Shown: positions 24,869 through 32,835, counted from the first letter of the stretch. The stretch: 64,000 nt of DNA from an uncultured Oscillospiraceae bacterium (GCA_900544715.1 UQWL01000005.1:1-64000), one strand, 5' to 3'. Notes: generated by a model not told the origin, from the sequence alone. Made by a program: numbers and translations.

Positions 24869-25765
24869 ATGCAAATAGAAAACCTATTTCAGAATTATAT
24901 CACATCCCAGAGAGTAGCGGTCAGGCTGAAACAAACGACGGTCTCTACCTATTACCGTAATTTTGAAGGATATATAAAGCCGTTTTTTCAAGGAATACAG
25001 AAAATTGACGAGAATAGTATTACCGAATTTACCAAGTATTTACTGTTTCGTGTGTCCCGAAAAACAAGCAATGATATTTTGACTTTGTTATCCTCTATCT
25101 TTCGATATAACAAAGTTGATATTGAGATATACAAGCCCCGTTTTACTGTACCAGAAGTAGAAAGCCTGACAGGTGCAGAGTGGGAACGATTAGAGGATTA
25201 TTGCCTGTCCCATCTCAATTATCTGACGTACTGTATTCTTTTAAGTATGTACACGGGAGCCAGACCTGGCGAGTTATGTGCAAGTCAGGTGAAAAACTTG
25301 AATTTGATAGATTTTGAACTTGATATAAGGCTCACTTTACAGCGAATTAAAAACCTTGAAAGCAATGCAACCACCAAAACAAAGATAATTATTGACACTC
25401 CCAAAAGTGCAAAAGCGATACGCAGTATTCCTCTCATTGATGACCTTGTTATAATTGGAACAAACCTATATAAAGACATTCCGCCGAATGCGTTCCTGCT
25501 TACTGGAAGACCCGATAAATTTATAGAAGTCCGACGATTGGAAACCCGAATCAATGAAATCTATGCAGTTTTAGGAATCAAGGGCAAAAATTTATATACC
25601 CTCCGACACTCCTTTGCGACCAATTTTTACAACAATACGAACGATATAAAAACCTTGTCCGAATTGTTAGGACACGCAAGCATACAAACCACTTATAGAT
25701 ATATTTTCACCTCTGACGAGCAAAAACGTCAAGGGGTCAATTCTCTTGTTTCAAACCGTATGTAA
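24869..25765 (+). CDS. Tyrosine recombinase
   Basis: 298 residues, XerC/D-like size. The N-terminal core-binding domain covers about residues 1-105. In the catalytic domain: TGARPGEL with the first Arg (near 131), the beta-hairpin Lys in TPKSAKAIRSIPL, LYTLRHSFATNF (the second Arg; the usual His two residues earlier is Tyr), LGHASIQTT with the His, and YRYI with the nucleophile. It appears intact. The gene is flanked by direct palindromic repeats about 1.03 kb apart. It is unrelated in frame and strand to the broken integrase at 23 kb. Confidence 0.88.
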   Translation: MQIENLFQNYITSQRVAVRLKQTTVSTYYRNFEGYIKPFFQGIQKIDENSITEFTKYLLFRVSRKTSNDILTLLSSIFRYNKVDIEIYKPRFTVPEVESLTGAEWERLEDYCLSHLNYLTYCILLSMYTGARPGELCASQVKNLNLIDFELDIRLTLQRIKNLESNATTKTKIIIDTPKSAKAIRSIPLIDDLVIIGTNLYKDIPPNAFLLTGRPDKFIEVRRLETRINEIYAVLGIKGKNLYTLRHSFATNFYNNTNDIKTLSELLGHASIQTTYRYIFTSDEQKRQGVNSLVSNRM

Positions 25766-25769
25766 AAAA

Positions 25770-25806
25770 CGTAAAGTAAATACTTTACGATTGGGAGCAC
25801 TTGCTT
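25770..25806 (+). repeat. Right palindromic repeat of the recombinase cassette
   Basis: CGTAAAGTA-AA-TACTTTACG at 25770-25789, a perfect-arm palindrome, then six bases, then AGCACTTGCTT at 25796-25806. It matches the left repeat at 24744-24783 except for the centre, one arm base, one base of the second block and the spacer length. Confidence 0.6.
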
Positions 25807-25838
25807 TTCTATTGTGAGCTGGAAAGGCGGAATTATAC

Positions 25839-26426
25839 ATGGCTCTATACACAGAGGAAGACAGAAAAATGATGGTGAAAAAATTGAAGCGGTGGAGAGA
25901 ACTAACAAAGTTGAATGAACAACAAGCGTCCATTATAGCTGGTGTGGAACTAGAAGAATACCAAAGAATAGAAAGAATGGAAATATTAGAAAGTGGCTCT
26001 ATATTTGGTTCTATATTTGATAGAGTTGCGGACTTTAGCGGAATTCACTGGAAGTATTTTTACCGTGAAAAAACATGCGAAGAACTTGAACATGTTTTGA
26101 TGAAAAAATTAGAGAAAGATAAAAAAGACTTTTGGACAGATTATCATACAGAGGCAAAAAAGTTAGCGGAAAAATTAGCAACCATCAGAAATATACATCA
26201 TTTAACACAAGAGCAAATGGCAAAAATAGCTCACATCAAGAGAGAGAGTTATATGCTCGTAGAGAATGGGAAAGGGCTTTTAAATAAAGCATCTATAAGT
26301 TGTATCGCAGATTTCTTTGATATACCTGTTGTGGATTTGTTGAACAATGAATTACACCCATTTGTTTTCAGAGCTTCTTATCAAGGGCGGTTAGAGTACC
26401 CACAAAGAAAAAGAAAAGAGAAATAA
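25839..26426 (+). CDS. Protein with two XRE-type helix-turn-helix domains
   Basis: 195 residues. The first HTH-like segment covers residues about 10-70 (KLKRWRELTKLNEQQASIIAGVE). The second, about 105-165, is the more typical one (LATIRNIHHLTQEQMAKIAH, ESYMLVENG, ISCIADFFDI). GGAAAGGCGG precedes the start. It directly follows the recombinase cassette on the same strand and a strong terminator follows it. It probably regulates element genes, possibly the recombinase. Confidence 0.7.
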   Translation: MALYTEEDRKMMVKKLKRWRELTKLNEQQASIIAGVELEEYQRIERMEILESGSIFGSIFDRVADFSGIHWKYFYREKTCEELEHVLMKKLEKDKKDFWTDYHTEAKKLAEKLATIRNIHHLTQEQMAKIAHIKRESYMLVENGKGLLNKASISCIADFFDIPVVDLLNNELHPFVFRASYQGRLEYPQRKRKEK

Positions 26427-26447
26427 TATAAACTCCGTTACAGAAAA

Positions 26448-26481
26448 AACCTTGTCCAAAACAATCGGACAAGGTTTTTTT
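26448..26481 (+). terminator. Terminator of the double-HTH gene
   Basis: AACCTTGTCC (26448-26457) pairs with GGACAAGGTT (26467-26476), followed by a run of T. Confidence 0.85.
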
Positions 26482-26602
26482 CTGTCTGAAAAGTGTGACA
26501 AAAGGGTACTAACCACAACCGCCACCTCATATATTTTCCATATGGGAATCAATCCCCTGAAACGCCCGTACTGCTTGCTTTTTTGATGTGTCGCCGTCAG
26601 CA

Positions 26603-26645
26603 TTCGTGTGGGGTCTCGGCTTTCCAACCCGAGACCCCACACGAA
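26603..26645. repeat. Long perfect hairpin
   Basis: Arms 26603-26619 and 26629-26645 are 17 bases each and fully complementary (TTCGTGTGGGGTCTCGG is the left arm), with a nine-base loop. There is no T-run on the plus strand. The function is unknown; it may be a terminator or a recognition structure of a mobile element. Confidence 0.55.
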
Positions 26646-26894
26646 CATCGTGACTAATTTATTTTAAAAAATAAATGACTAACACATAAGTAAGCAACAC
26701 TACATAGCATAAATAAATAATAATAAAAATATAAATAAATAGATAGATAGATATAAATAATATAAAATAAGAAAATAAAAAATAAATAAGTTAAGTAAGA
26801 AGGAAGAAGAGAAGAACAAATAAAAACAAGGGAATTCCCCATATTAAGATACCCTATTCCCCTGTAACCCCAGACCCACCCAAGGAGGCAACGC
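26646..26894. other. AT-rich low-complexity stretch
   Basis: About 250 bases dominated by short runs such as AAATAAATA and GATAGATAGATA, then purine-rich GAAGGAAGAAGAGAAG. I see no gene here. Confidence 0.6.
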
Positions 26895-27014
26895 ATGAGC
26901 AACTTTAAACTCGTCGAACGAGATTACATAGTGTTTAGAGAGATAGAACATTGACAAACAATAACGGGAAAACAAAGGGAGCAAGAACCAGATGAGGACA
27001 CCGACAGCGAATAA
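26895..27014 (+). pseudogene. Truncated replication-relaxation protein gene
   Basis: ATG 26895 follows AAGGAGG. The first 19 residues (MSNFKLVERDYIVFREIEH) match the conserved N-terminus of replication-relaxation proteins of Firmicutes conjugative elements. An in-frame TGA follows where the family normally has Trp (TGG). The frame then continues with QTITGKQ, also family-like, before diverging and stopping at 27014. It is a nonsense-mutated, truncated remnant. Confidence 0.55.
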
Positions 27015-27051
27015 CCATAGTGCCACTATATATCCCCTTAATTGCTAAACG

Positions 27052-27104
27052 TGCAGACAAGAACAGACGGTTCCTGGCTTCGGAACCGTCTGTTCTTGTC
27101 TGCA
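27052..27104. repeat. 23-bp perfect inverted repeat (long hairpin)
   Basis: Arms 27052-27074 and 27082-27104 are perfectly complementary over 23 bases with a seven-base loop (TGGCTTC). TATGTTTTTTG follows. It could be an unusually long intrinsic terminator, the end of a mobile element, or an element-encoded small RNA. Confidence 0.7.
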
Positions 27105-27143
27105 TATGTTTTTTGTTGGGATATGGGGAACCGTTATGGTTTC

Positions 27144-27274
27144 GACATCATCCGCCTTGGGAGAGTAGTTCGTGCGTTCAGCTTTGTCAAGGTTAAATGC
27201 TACGCACGTGCCTGCGGGCACGCCCTTGACAAATCTGCCCACACTCACTTTTTTGTAATTAAGCGGATGATGTC
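27144..27274 (+). ncRNA. Nested stem structure, possible structured RNA
   Basis: Three co-axial stems are visible: outer GACATCATCCGC (27144-27155) with GCGGATGATGTC (27263-27274), 12 pairs; middle TTTGTCAAGG (27183-27192) with CCTTGACAAA (27224-27233), ten pairs; inner CGTGCC-TGCG-GGCACG (27207-27222), six pairs. A further CCCCG/CGGGG hairpin follows. No open frame explains such nesting. It lies about 360 bases upstream of the serine recombinase gene. Whether it acts as RNA, or as DNA such as oriT or att, is unknown. Confidence 0.4.
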
Positions 27275-27365
27275 CCCGCCCCGCAGACGGGGCTGACCAC
27301 AGGGGTATTTTGGGAAACTTTCATATCGCGTTCCTTTTTTTCATACGGTTTCCTGAAAGGGGGCG

Positions 27366-27530
27366 ATAACCACGAAAGAGCCAAACTATCAAAAAGAAAT
27401 ACATAACGAGGTTCTTCATCATCAATTGATTATCGTTGAAAATCTTATACCCGTTCTCTCTCCGCGGGAACGAGAGAGACAGGAACAGGAAGTCCAAAAA
27501 AGCCTTTACGAAGTTTTTAAAAAGTATTAG
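27366..27530 (+). pseudogene. Small mobile-element ORF lacking a normal start codon
   Basis: An open frame of 54 codons reads TTKEPNYQKEIHNEVLHHQL and onward to a TAG at 27528-27530, rich in charged residues with a helical pattern (SPRERERQEQEVQKSLYEVF). GAAAGGGGG lies just upstream, but the codon at the expected start (27366) is ATA rather than ATG. Either the start is mutated or a non-canonical start is used. It is probably an element-encoded small protein preceding the serine recombinase; the function is unknown. Confidence 0.45.
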
Positions 27531-27629
27531 GACAGTAACAAAAGCAACCGTTCTTGACTTCGTGGGCTACCATGCTATTATTTATTTTGGTTAGTAGCCC
27601 GTTTCCTTATTAAGGAAAGGGTGCTTAAA

Positions 27630-29117
27630 ATGAAAGCCATATACGCCAGACAATCCGTTGACAAGAAAGATAGTATCAGCATTGAAAGCCAAATTGAATT
27701 CTGTCAACATGAAGTAAGGGGGCAAGCCTATAAAGAATATCCTGACAAGGGCTACAGTGGCAAGAACACAGACCGCCCACATTTTCAAGAAATGCTTGAA
27801 GATATTCAGCAGGGGCTAATAGATACTGTTGTTGTTTACAAGCTTGACCGTATCAGCCGTTCCATTCTTGATTTTACCAACCTCATGGAGCTATTTCAGC
27901 GGTACAATGTGGAATTTGTCTCTACTACTGAGAAATTTGATACCTCCACACCAGTAGGCAGGGCTATGCTAAACATCTGCATTGTGTTCGCACAATTGGA
28001 ACGAGAGACTATCCAACAACGCGTCACCGACGCCTATTATTCCCGTATTCAAAAGAGCTTTTATATGGGTGGTGCTATTCCTTATGGATTTCGGCGTATC
28101 CCTGCTACCATACAGGGAATTAAAACCTCTAAGTATGAAACGGTTCCCGAAGAGGCGGAGCAAATCGAGCTCATTTACAAGCTTTATAGCCAGCCTCAGA
28201 CCTCATACGGCGATATTATCAAATACTTTGAGGAACACGGAATCACAAAGAATGGCAAGCATTGGGGCAGAACCAGACTTACGAATTATCTCCGAAATCC
28301 AGTTTATGTCAAGGCAGATGAGGCGGTTTATGATTTCTACAAAGGGCAAGGTGTTATCATTGCCAATGACAAGGCGGATTTCATTGGAACAAATGGCTGT
28401 TACCTGTATACAGGGCAGACAGACAAAGGCTGGAAGTCCGATGATATGGAGGGCAACATTCTTGTTCTTGCTCCGCACGAGGGTTTTATCCCCTCCGATA
28501 TTTGGTTGAAATGCAGAACAAAGTGTTTAAACAATGCTTTGATTCAGCCAGGCAGAAAAGCTGCCCATTCATGGCTTGCTGGAAAAATAAAGTGCGGAAA
28601 TTGTGGCTATGCTCTTTCCCGTAAGAAATACAGGAACAAGAATTCCTATTATCTATGTACCCATCATTTAAACAATTCGGAAGGATGTGAAGGTTGCGGA
28701 ACTATCCGAGCTGAGGAACTTGAAAACCTTATCTTTCGGGAAATGTGTGGCAAACTAAGTGCCTTACAAACGCAGGGAGCGACACCTAAAACCAATCCCA
28801 AAAAGAAAGCACTTGAAACAGAGCTTGCTAAAGTTGAAGAAGAAATTTCCACACTTATGGGGAAATTGGTAGTCGCTAACGAAGTTTTAACCGCTTACAT
28901 AAACCAACGGGTTTTGGAATTGGATGGACAAAAACGCGAGCTTCTGAAACAGATTGCCAACATACAGATTGAGAAAAAAGCAGATGTGGAGCAAGTCAGC
29001 AGTTATATGGAAAAGTGGGAAAGCCTCACATTGGACGATAAACGGGCAGTTGTAGACATGCTGATTAAGGTTGTCCATGCTACAGAAAAACACGTTGAAA
29101 TTAAATGGAAGTTTTGA
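27630..29117 (+). CDS. Large serine recombinase
   Basis: 495 residues. Resolvase-type catalytic domain at residues 1-150, with YARQSVDK holding the nucleophile Ser near residue 10, then YSGKNTDRPHFQ and KLDRISRSILDF. A recombinase domain follows with GAIPYGFRR, then a zinc ribbon (CGNCGYAL ... YYLCTHH ... CEGCG) and a coiled coil near residues 390-460. This layout is that of TnpX/phiC31-type integrases of Firmicutes elements. ATG 27630 has AAAGGGTG upstream. The frame appears intact, so the recombinase may still be active even though its element is mostly gone. Confidence 0.93.
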   Translation: MKAIYARQSVDKKDSISIESQIEFCQHEVRGQAYKEYPDKGYSGKNTDRPHFQEMLEDIQQGLIDTVVVYKLDRISRSILDFTNLMELFQRYNVEFVSTTEKFDTSTPVGRAMLNICIVFAQLERETIQQRVTDAYYSRIQKSFYMGGAIPYGFRRIPATIQGIKTSKYETVPEEAEQIELIYKLYSQPQTSYGDIIKYFEEHGITKNGKHWGRTRLTNYLRNPVYVKADEAVYDFYKGQGVIIANDKADFIGTNGCYLYTGQTDKGWKSDDMEGNILVLAPHEGFIPSDIWLKCRTKCLNNALIQPGRKAAHSWLAGKIKCGNCGYALSRKKYRNKNSYYLCTHHLNNSEGCEGCGTIRAEELENLIFREMCGKLSALQTQGATPKTNPKKKALETELAKVEEEISTLMGKLVVANEVLTAYINQRVLELDGQKRELLKQIANIQIEKKADVEQVSSYMEKWESLTLDDKRAVVDMLIKVVHATEKHVEIKWKF

Positions 29118-29411
29118 CTATGTGACACATAAGGACGATTGTTCACCCTCTTGAACGCGTTGCTTTCTCCCTGAAAAGGTTCCTGCACTGGCACGCTCCC
29201 CCTACTGGGTATTTCTTTGCAGACGGTCATGCGGTTTTCGAGGTACTGTTCCGATCGGATCGTGCGTTACGCTTAGCATAAAAAAACAATCGCTTTGGTA
29301 CAAGAAAACAAGCGTTTCCCATGCTGTTTCTTTCCCCAAATATTCAATAAATTCCATAATAATTAGAATGATATATTTCTGCTGCTTTCTCTTGATTTCT
29401 TTTGCTGTCCC
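29118..29411. other. Intergenic stretch after the serine recombinase
   Basis: No gene or clear structure that I can support. It marks the transition from mobile DNA to GC-richer chromosomal sequence, and one attachment site of the serine recombinase could lie here. Confidence 0.4.
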
Positions 29412-29440
29412 TTGTTTTTTATGGATCGGGGTGCTATGAT
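29412..29440 (+). promoter_or_regulatory. Promoter of plsC
   Basis: TTGTTT at 29412-29417, a 17-base spacer and TATGAT at 29435-29440, 35 bases before the start codon. Confidence 0.5.
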
Positions 29441-29475
29441 TAAGGATAACAATCGATAAGGGAGAATCCATATCT

Positions 29476-30183
29476 ATGCGTACAATTATCTGGTTTATCT
29501 ATTTTTGGGGCTATCTGATCGCTGTCCTCCCTAAAATACACCGCGCCAAAAAGCTTACGCAGGCGGGTAAAATCGAGGAGCGGGATGAGCTTGTGACGCA
29601 GGCTGTCCAGAACTGGTCGCGCAGGCTTTTGAAGCTCGCCGGTGTGAAGGTAACCGTGCAGGGGCTTGAAAATATCCCGGAGGGCGCGGCGGTTTTCGTC
29701 AGCAACCATCAGGGCCTGTTTGATATTCCCACACTGCTCGGTTATCTGGATCAGCCGCACGGCCTGATCGCCAAAAAAGAAGCGGAGAAAATCCCCATGA
29801 TTCGCACCTGGATGCGCTATCTCGGCTGTATTTTCCTGGACCGCGAAAATGCGCGCAACGCGATGGGCTCTCTGCGGGAGGGCACAGAGCTGCTCAAAAA
29901 AGGCTATTCGATCACGATCTTCCCTGAGGGCACAAGAAGCCGCGGCGATCAGATGGGGGATTTTAAAAACGGCGCCTTCAAGATGGCAGAAAAGGCAAAG
30001 GTGCCGCTCATCCCTGTGCGCATCAGCGGCACTTATAAGGTAATGGAGGCCAACCATATGTGGATCAAGCCCGCAAACGTGACGCTCACGGTATTGCCGC
30101 CGATCCCCACTGCGGGCCTGTCCCGCGAGGAGCTAAAGGAGCTCGGCCCCGCAATCCGGGAAAAAATCGCATCGGTCGGCTAA
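29476..30183 (+). CDS. plsC: 1-acyl-sn-glycerol-3-phosphate acyltransferase
   Basis: 235 residues. Makes phosphatidic acid from lysophosphatidic acid at the membrane. An N-terminal hydrophobic helix (residues about 3-20), acyltransferase motif I NHQGLFD (NHx4D type) near residue 76, motif II around FLDREN, motif III FPEGTRSRG near 153, and motif IV VPLIPVRI. The length is typical. Monocistronic with a promoter just upstream. Confidence 0.92.
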   Translation: MRTIIWFIYFWGYLIAVLPKIHRAKKLTQAGKIEERDELVTQAVQNWSRRLLKLAGVKVTVQGLENIPEGAAVFVSNHQGLFDIPTLLGYLDQPHGLIAKKEAEKIPMIRTWMRYLGCIFLDRENARNAMGSLREGTELLKKGYSITIFPEGTRSRGDQMGDFKNGAFKMAEKAKVPLIPVRISGTYKVMEANHMWIKPANVTLTVLPPIPTAGLSREELKELGPAIREKIASVG

Positions 30184-30204
30184 AAGCCTCATTTTTACAC
30201 AGAA

Positions 30205-30241
30205 AAGCGCCCATGGAACAAAACGTTCCATGGGCACTTTT
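30205..30241. terminator. Bidirectional terminator
   Basis: GCCCATGGAAC (30209-30219) pairs with GTTCCATGGGC (30225-30235), five-base loop, T-rich on both sides. It separates plsC from the convergent small-peptide gene. Confidence 0.8.
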
Positions 30242-30251
30242 CATACACGGT

Positions 30252-30362
30252 TTAGCCAAAAATCTTGGCAACGATGGACTGCATCCACTCGCCAAACGCC
30301 TTGGCAATCGGATCGGAAATCCCGCTGAGCAGGCCCAAAACTATTTCCATAATCGCAATCAT
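30252..30362 (-). CDS. 36-residue amphipathic small protein
   Basis: Short frame with a clear site (AAAGGAAG, seven bases before ATG 30362), closed by a strong terminator 11 bases after its stop. The sequence starts MIAIMEIVLGLLSGIS and ends SIVAKIFG. It is hydrophobic at the start and then alternates hydrophobic with K, E and D residues, suggesting one membrane helix plus an amphipathic helix. Peptides of this kind include phenol-soluble-modulin-like peptides, leaderless bacteriocins and type I toxins. No immunity gene or antitoxin is visible, so its role is unknown. It is too short for most gene callers. Confidence 0.6.
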   Translation of the reverse strand: MIAIMEIVLGLLSGISDPIAKAFGEWMQSIVAKIFG

Positions 30363-30467
30363 TCCAACACTTCCTTTCCCTTCAAAATCCATCATGCTTT
30401 GGTTAGGAATTTAGCATAAAAGTATGAACTATATATGAACGGCGCACTGTTGAAACAGTTTACCCAT

Positions 30468-31259
30468 TCACAACGTTTTTTCACGGATGAAAATATGCTT
30501 CACATGGGCGTTTGCCGTGTCGCGCGGCTCAATTTCAAAACGGCCCATCGCCTGGATCAGCTGCGACAGCTTCTGATAGCCATAATTGCGGCTATCGAAG
30601 GAGGGCTGCTTCTTCAAAAGGAGGTTGCCGACATCCCCCAAAAATGCCCAACCATTTTCATCCGCCAAATCATTAACTGAAACGACAATCATATCGGATA
30701 CCTCCTGCGGCAGCTTGTTCCCCTTCTGCCGCACGGCGGCAACCACTGTCTCCGGTTCTTCCGGCGCAGGCTGGCTTCCCTTCGCCTTGACAGAACGCTG
30801 CTTTTTCTTTTTATCGTCGGATAAAATTTCCAGATAGATAAAACGGTCGCAGGCTGAGATAAACGGCGTTGGCGTTTTTTGTTCGCCGATTCCGATCACC
30901 AGCTTGCCCGCTTCGCGCAGGCGGGTGGCAAGCCTCGTAAAATCACAGTCGCTCGATACCAGGCAAAAACCATCCACGCGGTTGGTGTAGAGGATGTCCA
31001 TCGCGTCGATAATCATGGCGGAGTCCGTCGAATTTTTGCCTGTTGTATAACTATATTGCTGTATGGGGGTCACCGCATTCCCCAGCAACACCTTTTTCCA
31101 GCCAGAAAGCGTCGGCTGTGTCCAATCCCCATAGATTCGTTTTATCGTTGGCGTGCCATAGCGTGCAATCTCCGCAAGCATTGCTTTCACGTTTGCATAG
31201 GGCACATTATCTGCGTCGATCAGAACCGCCAGCCGCAGATCCGGCGAGGATTCCTGCAT
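30468..31259 (-). CDS. NYN-domain protein with OST-HTH/LOTUS domain
   Basis: About 263 residues from ATG 31259 (MQESSPDL), which follows AAAGGAG. Residues 8-150 form a PIN-like NYN domain: LAVLIDADNVPYAN, KRIYGDW, NSTDSAMIIDAMD, CLVSSDCDFTRLATRLREAG. The conserved Asp residues can bind metal for RNA cleavage. A charged linker (KKKKQRSVKAKG) leads to a C-terminal OST-HTH domain, GWAFLGDVGNLLLKKQPSFD, which binds RNA. It is likely a ribonuclease or RNA-binding protein with unknown targets. Confidence 0.88.
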   Translation of the reverse strand: MQESSPDLRLAVLIDADNVPYANVKAMLAEIARYGTPTIKRIYGDWTQPTLSGWKKVLLGNAVTPIQQYSYTTGKNSTDSAMIIDAMDILYTNRVDGFCLVSSDCDFTRLATRLREAGKLVIGIGEQKTPTPFISACDRFIYLEILSDDKKKKQRSVKAKGSQPAPEEPETVVAAVRQKGNKLPQEVSDMIVVSVNDLADENGWAFLGDVGNLLLKKQPSFDSRNYGYQKLSQLIQAMGRFEIEPRDTANAHVKHIFIREKTL

Positions 31260-31493
31260 AAACACGCTCCTTTCCTTTTTCTATTTTCTTCAGTATACCG
31301 CGTTATAGGGGCGAAAACAAGCTAAATTTGCCACATGAGCCGAACCCACGCCATCCCCGGACACAGAATGGCCCTTTCTCAGACCTGGGCGCATGAAAAC
31401 GCCTGTATAAAGGCGCCTTGTTTCCTTTTACCGAAAATTGCGCTGGCTTTCATCAAGCAGGCACGATGGGCAAATCGGCCTGCGCAAAGCGCT

Positions 31494-32681
31494 TTATCCT
31501 TTTGCCGCTCTGCCCGGCCCTTCTGTTTTGACAGCGGCATAAAATGCCGCCGCGAGGGCTCCCACAGTAGGGGTTTCTGTTTCCCAATAAAAACCTGGGC
31601 GCAGGGATTCCGGCTGCGCAAAATCCACCATCCCGTTTTTCCGCGTGCAGTTTCTCAGGTTTGCCATAGCTCTTTTTACGCAATCCAAATAGTGCTCATT
31701 TTCTGTTTTTTGATATACATCCCATAAAAATACCGTGAGGATCGCCCCGGCCTCCGTATCAGGCAAGGAAGCGGCAGGCAATCGTGGAAATGCCCCATCC
31801 TCCCCCCACAGGGGGCATAGGCGATCCGCCAGGATGCGGCTGTGAACCCTCAATTTTACGCTGCGGAAATCCGCGCCGGGAAGGTAGCGGGCCGTTTCCA
31901 TCATCCCAAAAGCCAGTGCTGCACAGGCTTTGCTCCAGCCAAACGATCCGATGGGAAGCCCGCTGCCTCGGTCAAACCCTTCCGCGGGCAGCCCCTGCAC
32001 CGGATGCATCCCGCCGAGCAGATATTCATTGAGCTGCCGCATGGCAAGATTCAGGTAAAACGGCTCCTCATAGGCCGCCGCATAAGCGGCTAAAAACGGG
32101 CAGATGTCACTGACCGTCCGGGCAAAGCGCAGGTCAGGGGCATCCGGATCTGCCGGAATCGTATCCGATTCCCCCGCGAGTGATTGTAAAAGGTGCGCCG
32201 TTTGTTCCATTGCCGGGCGGATACGCCCAAGCTCCATGCCGGGGAAGGAAAGTACCGCATAGGCAAGGAACGCGTCCTCTGCACGATCCATGGGGACTTT
32301 CCACTTGCCGTCAGGCAGCAGGAGGGATTCCGCACAGGCCCGCCCAGCCAAAAACAAATCCGGAGCCCGGTCTTGGGCAAGCCCTGCCGCCAGCAAAAGC
32401 TTTGCCAGACGCCCGCGCACAAGCCTTTGCGCATCCACACCGCTACGCCACATAGCCACACAAAACGCAGGTGTATCTTCTTCCGGAAGGACCGGCATAT
32501 GGCGCAGCATCTCCTTCGCCTTTTGCCCTACCGCATCGCGCCACTCTGCTTCATCCGCAAACGCGCCAATCCCCCTCCGGCCAAGCCGCTTGCGCAGGAG
32601 GGGCAGGAAACATACGCATATTGCCACACCGCACAGCAATAATAGGAGGAGCAAAAACACAATCCATACTTTCTCCCGCAC
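31494..32681 (-). CDS. Membrane-anchored protein, possible (alpha/alpha)6-barrel glycosidase
   Basis: About 395 residues from GTG 32681 (GVREKVWIVFLLLLLLL), with GAGGTGATC upstream. The longer ATG form at 32771 has no site. One N-terminal transmembrane helix, then a helical domain outside the cell. Repeated helix pairs and segments such as GFDRGSGLPIGSFGWSKACAA and RPGFYWETETPTVGALAAAF recall unsaturated glucuronyl/rhamnogalacturonyl hydrolases (GH88/GH105), but the catalytic residues cannot be confirmed by eye. The family assignment is tentative. Confidence 0.55.
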   Translation of the reverse strand: MREKVWIVFLLLLLLLCGVAICVCFLPLLRKRLGRRGIGAFADEAEWRDAVGQKAKEMLRHMPVLPEEDTPAFCVAMWRSGVDAQRLVRGRLAKLLLAAGLAQDRAPDLFLAGRACAESLLLPDGKWKVPMDRAEDAFLAYAVLSFPGMELGRIRPAMEQTAHLLQSLAGESDTIPADPDAPDLRFARTVSDICPFLAAYAAAYEEPFYLNLAMRQLNEYLLGGMHPVQGLPAEGFDRGSGLPIGSFGWSKACAALAFGMMETARYLPGADFRSVKLRVHSRILADRLCPLWGEDGAFPRLPAASLPDTEAGAILTVFLWDVYQKTENEHYLDCVKRAMANLRNCTRKNGMVDFAQPESLRPGFYWETETPTVGALAAAFYAAVKTEGPGRAAKG

Positions 32682-32775
32682 ACCGATCACCTCACATTCT
32701 CCAACCGCTTCCCGGTCTCCTGCCCACTGCATCAGGCACTTAGAAACGATTTTACCAAGGCAATTTTTCATCCTA

Positions 32776-32811
32776 TAAAAAACAGCAGGCGGAGGGGCTC
32801 CCTCCGCCTGC
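32776..32811 (-). terminator. Terminator downstream of the DUF4474 surface-protein gene
   Basis: GCAGGCGGAGGG (32785-32796) pairs with CCCTCCGCCTGC (32800-32811) around a three-base loop. On the minus strand TTTTTT follows, so it ends leftward transcripts. Confidence 0.8.
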
Positions 32812-32835
32812 CTGATTGCTCAATCGCTGTGAAAC

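Larger units (their letters stand above)
22972..29117. mobile_element. Decayed composite mobile-element region
   Basis: AT-rich compared with both flanks. It contains a frameshifted tyrosine integrase, half a tRNA-Tyr, a second tyrosine recombinase with flanking repeats, a double-HTH protein, a truncated replication-relaxation gene, long hairpins and a large serine recombinase, but no complete conjugation or cargo module. It looks like residues of at least two integrated elements. The outer limits are approximate. Confidence 0.7.

Noticed and set aside
26646..26880. Replication origin with iteron-like AT repeats
   Set aside because: Short AAATA/GATA runs are simple low-complexity sequence without DnaA boxes or regular iterons.
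27121..27300. tmRNA (ssrA), because GGGG...ATGGTTTCGACA resembles its 5' end
   Set aside because: No tag-peptide frame and no tRNA-like 3' end with a GGTTCGA arm follow. The match is about ten bases only.
31860..32455. Plus-strand ORFs opposite the possible GH88/105-like gene
   Set aside because: Antisense shadows with Pro/Arg/Ala-rich composition and no start signals.
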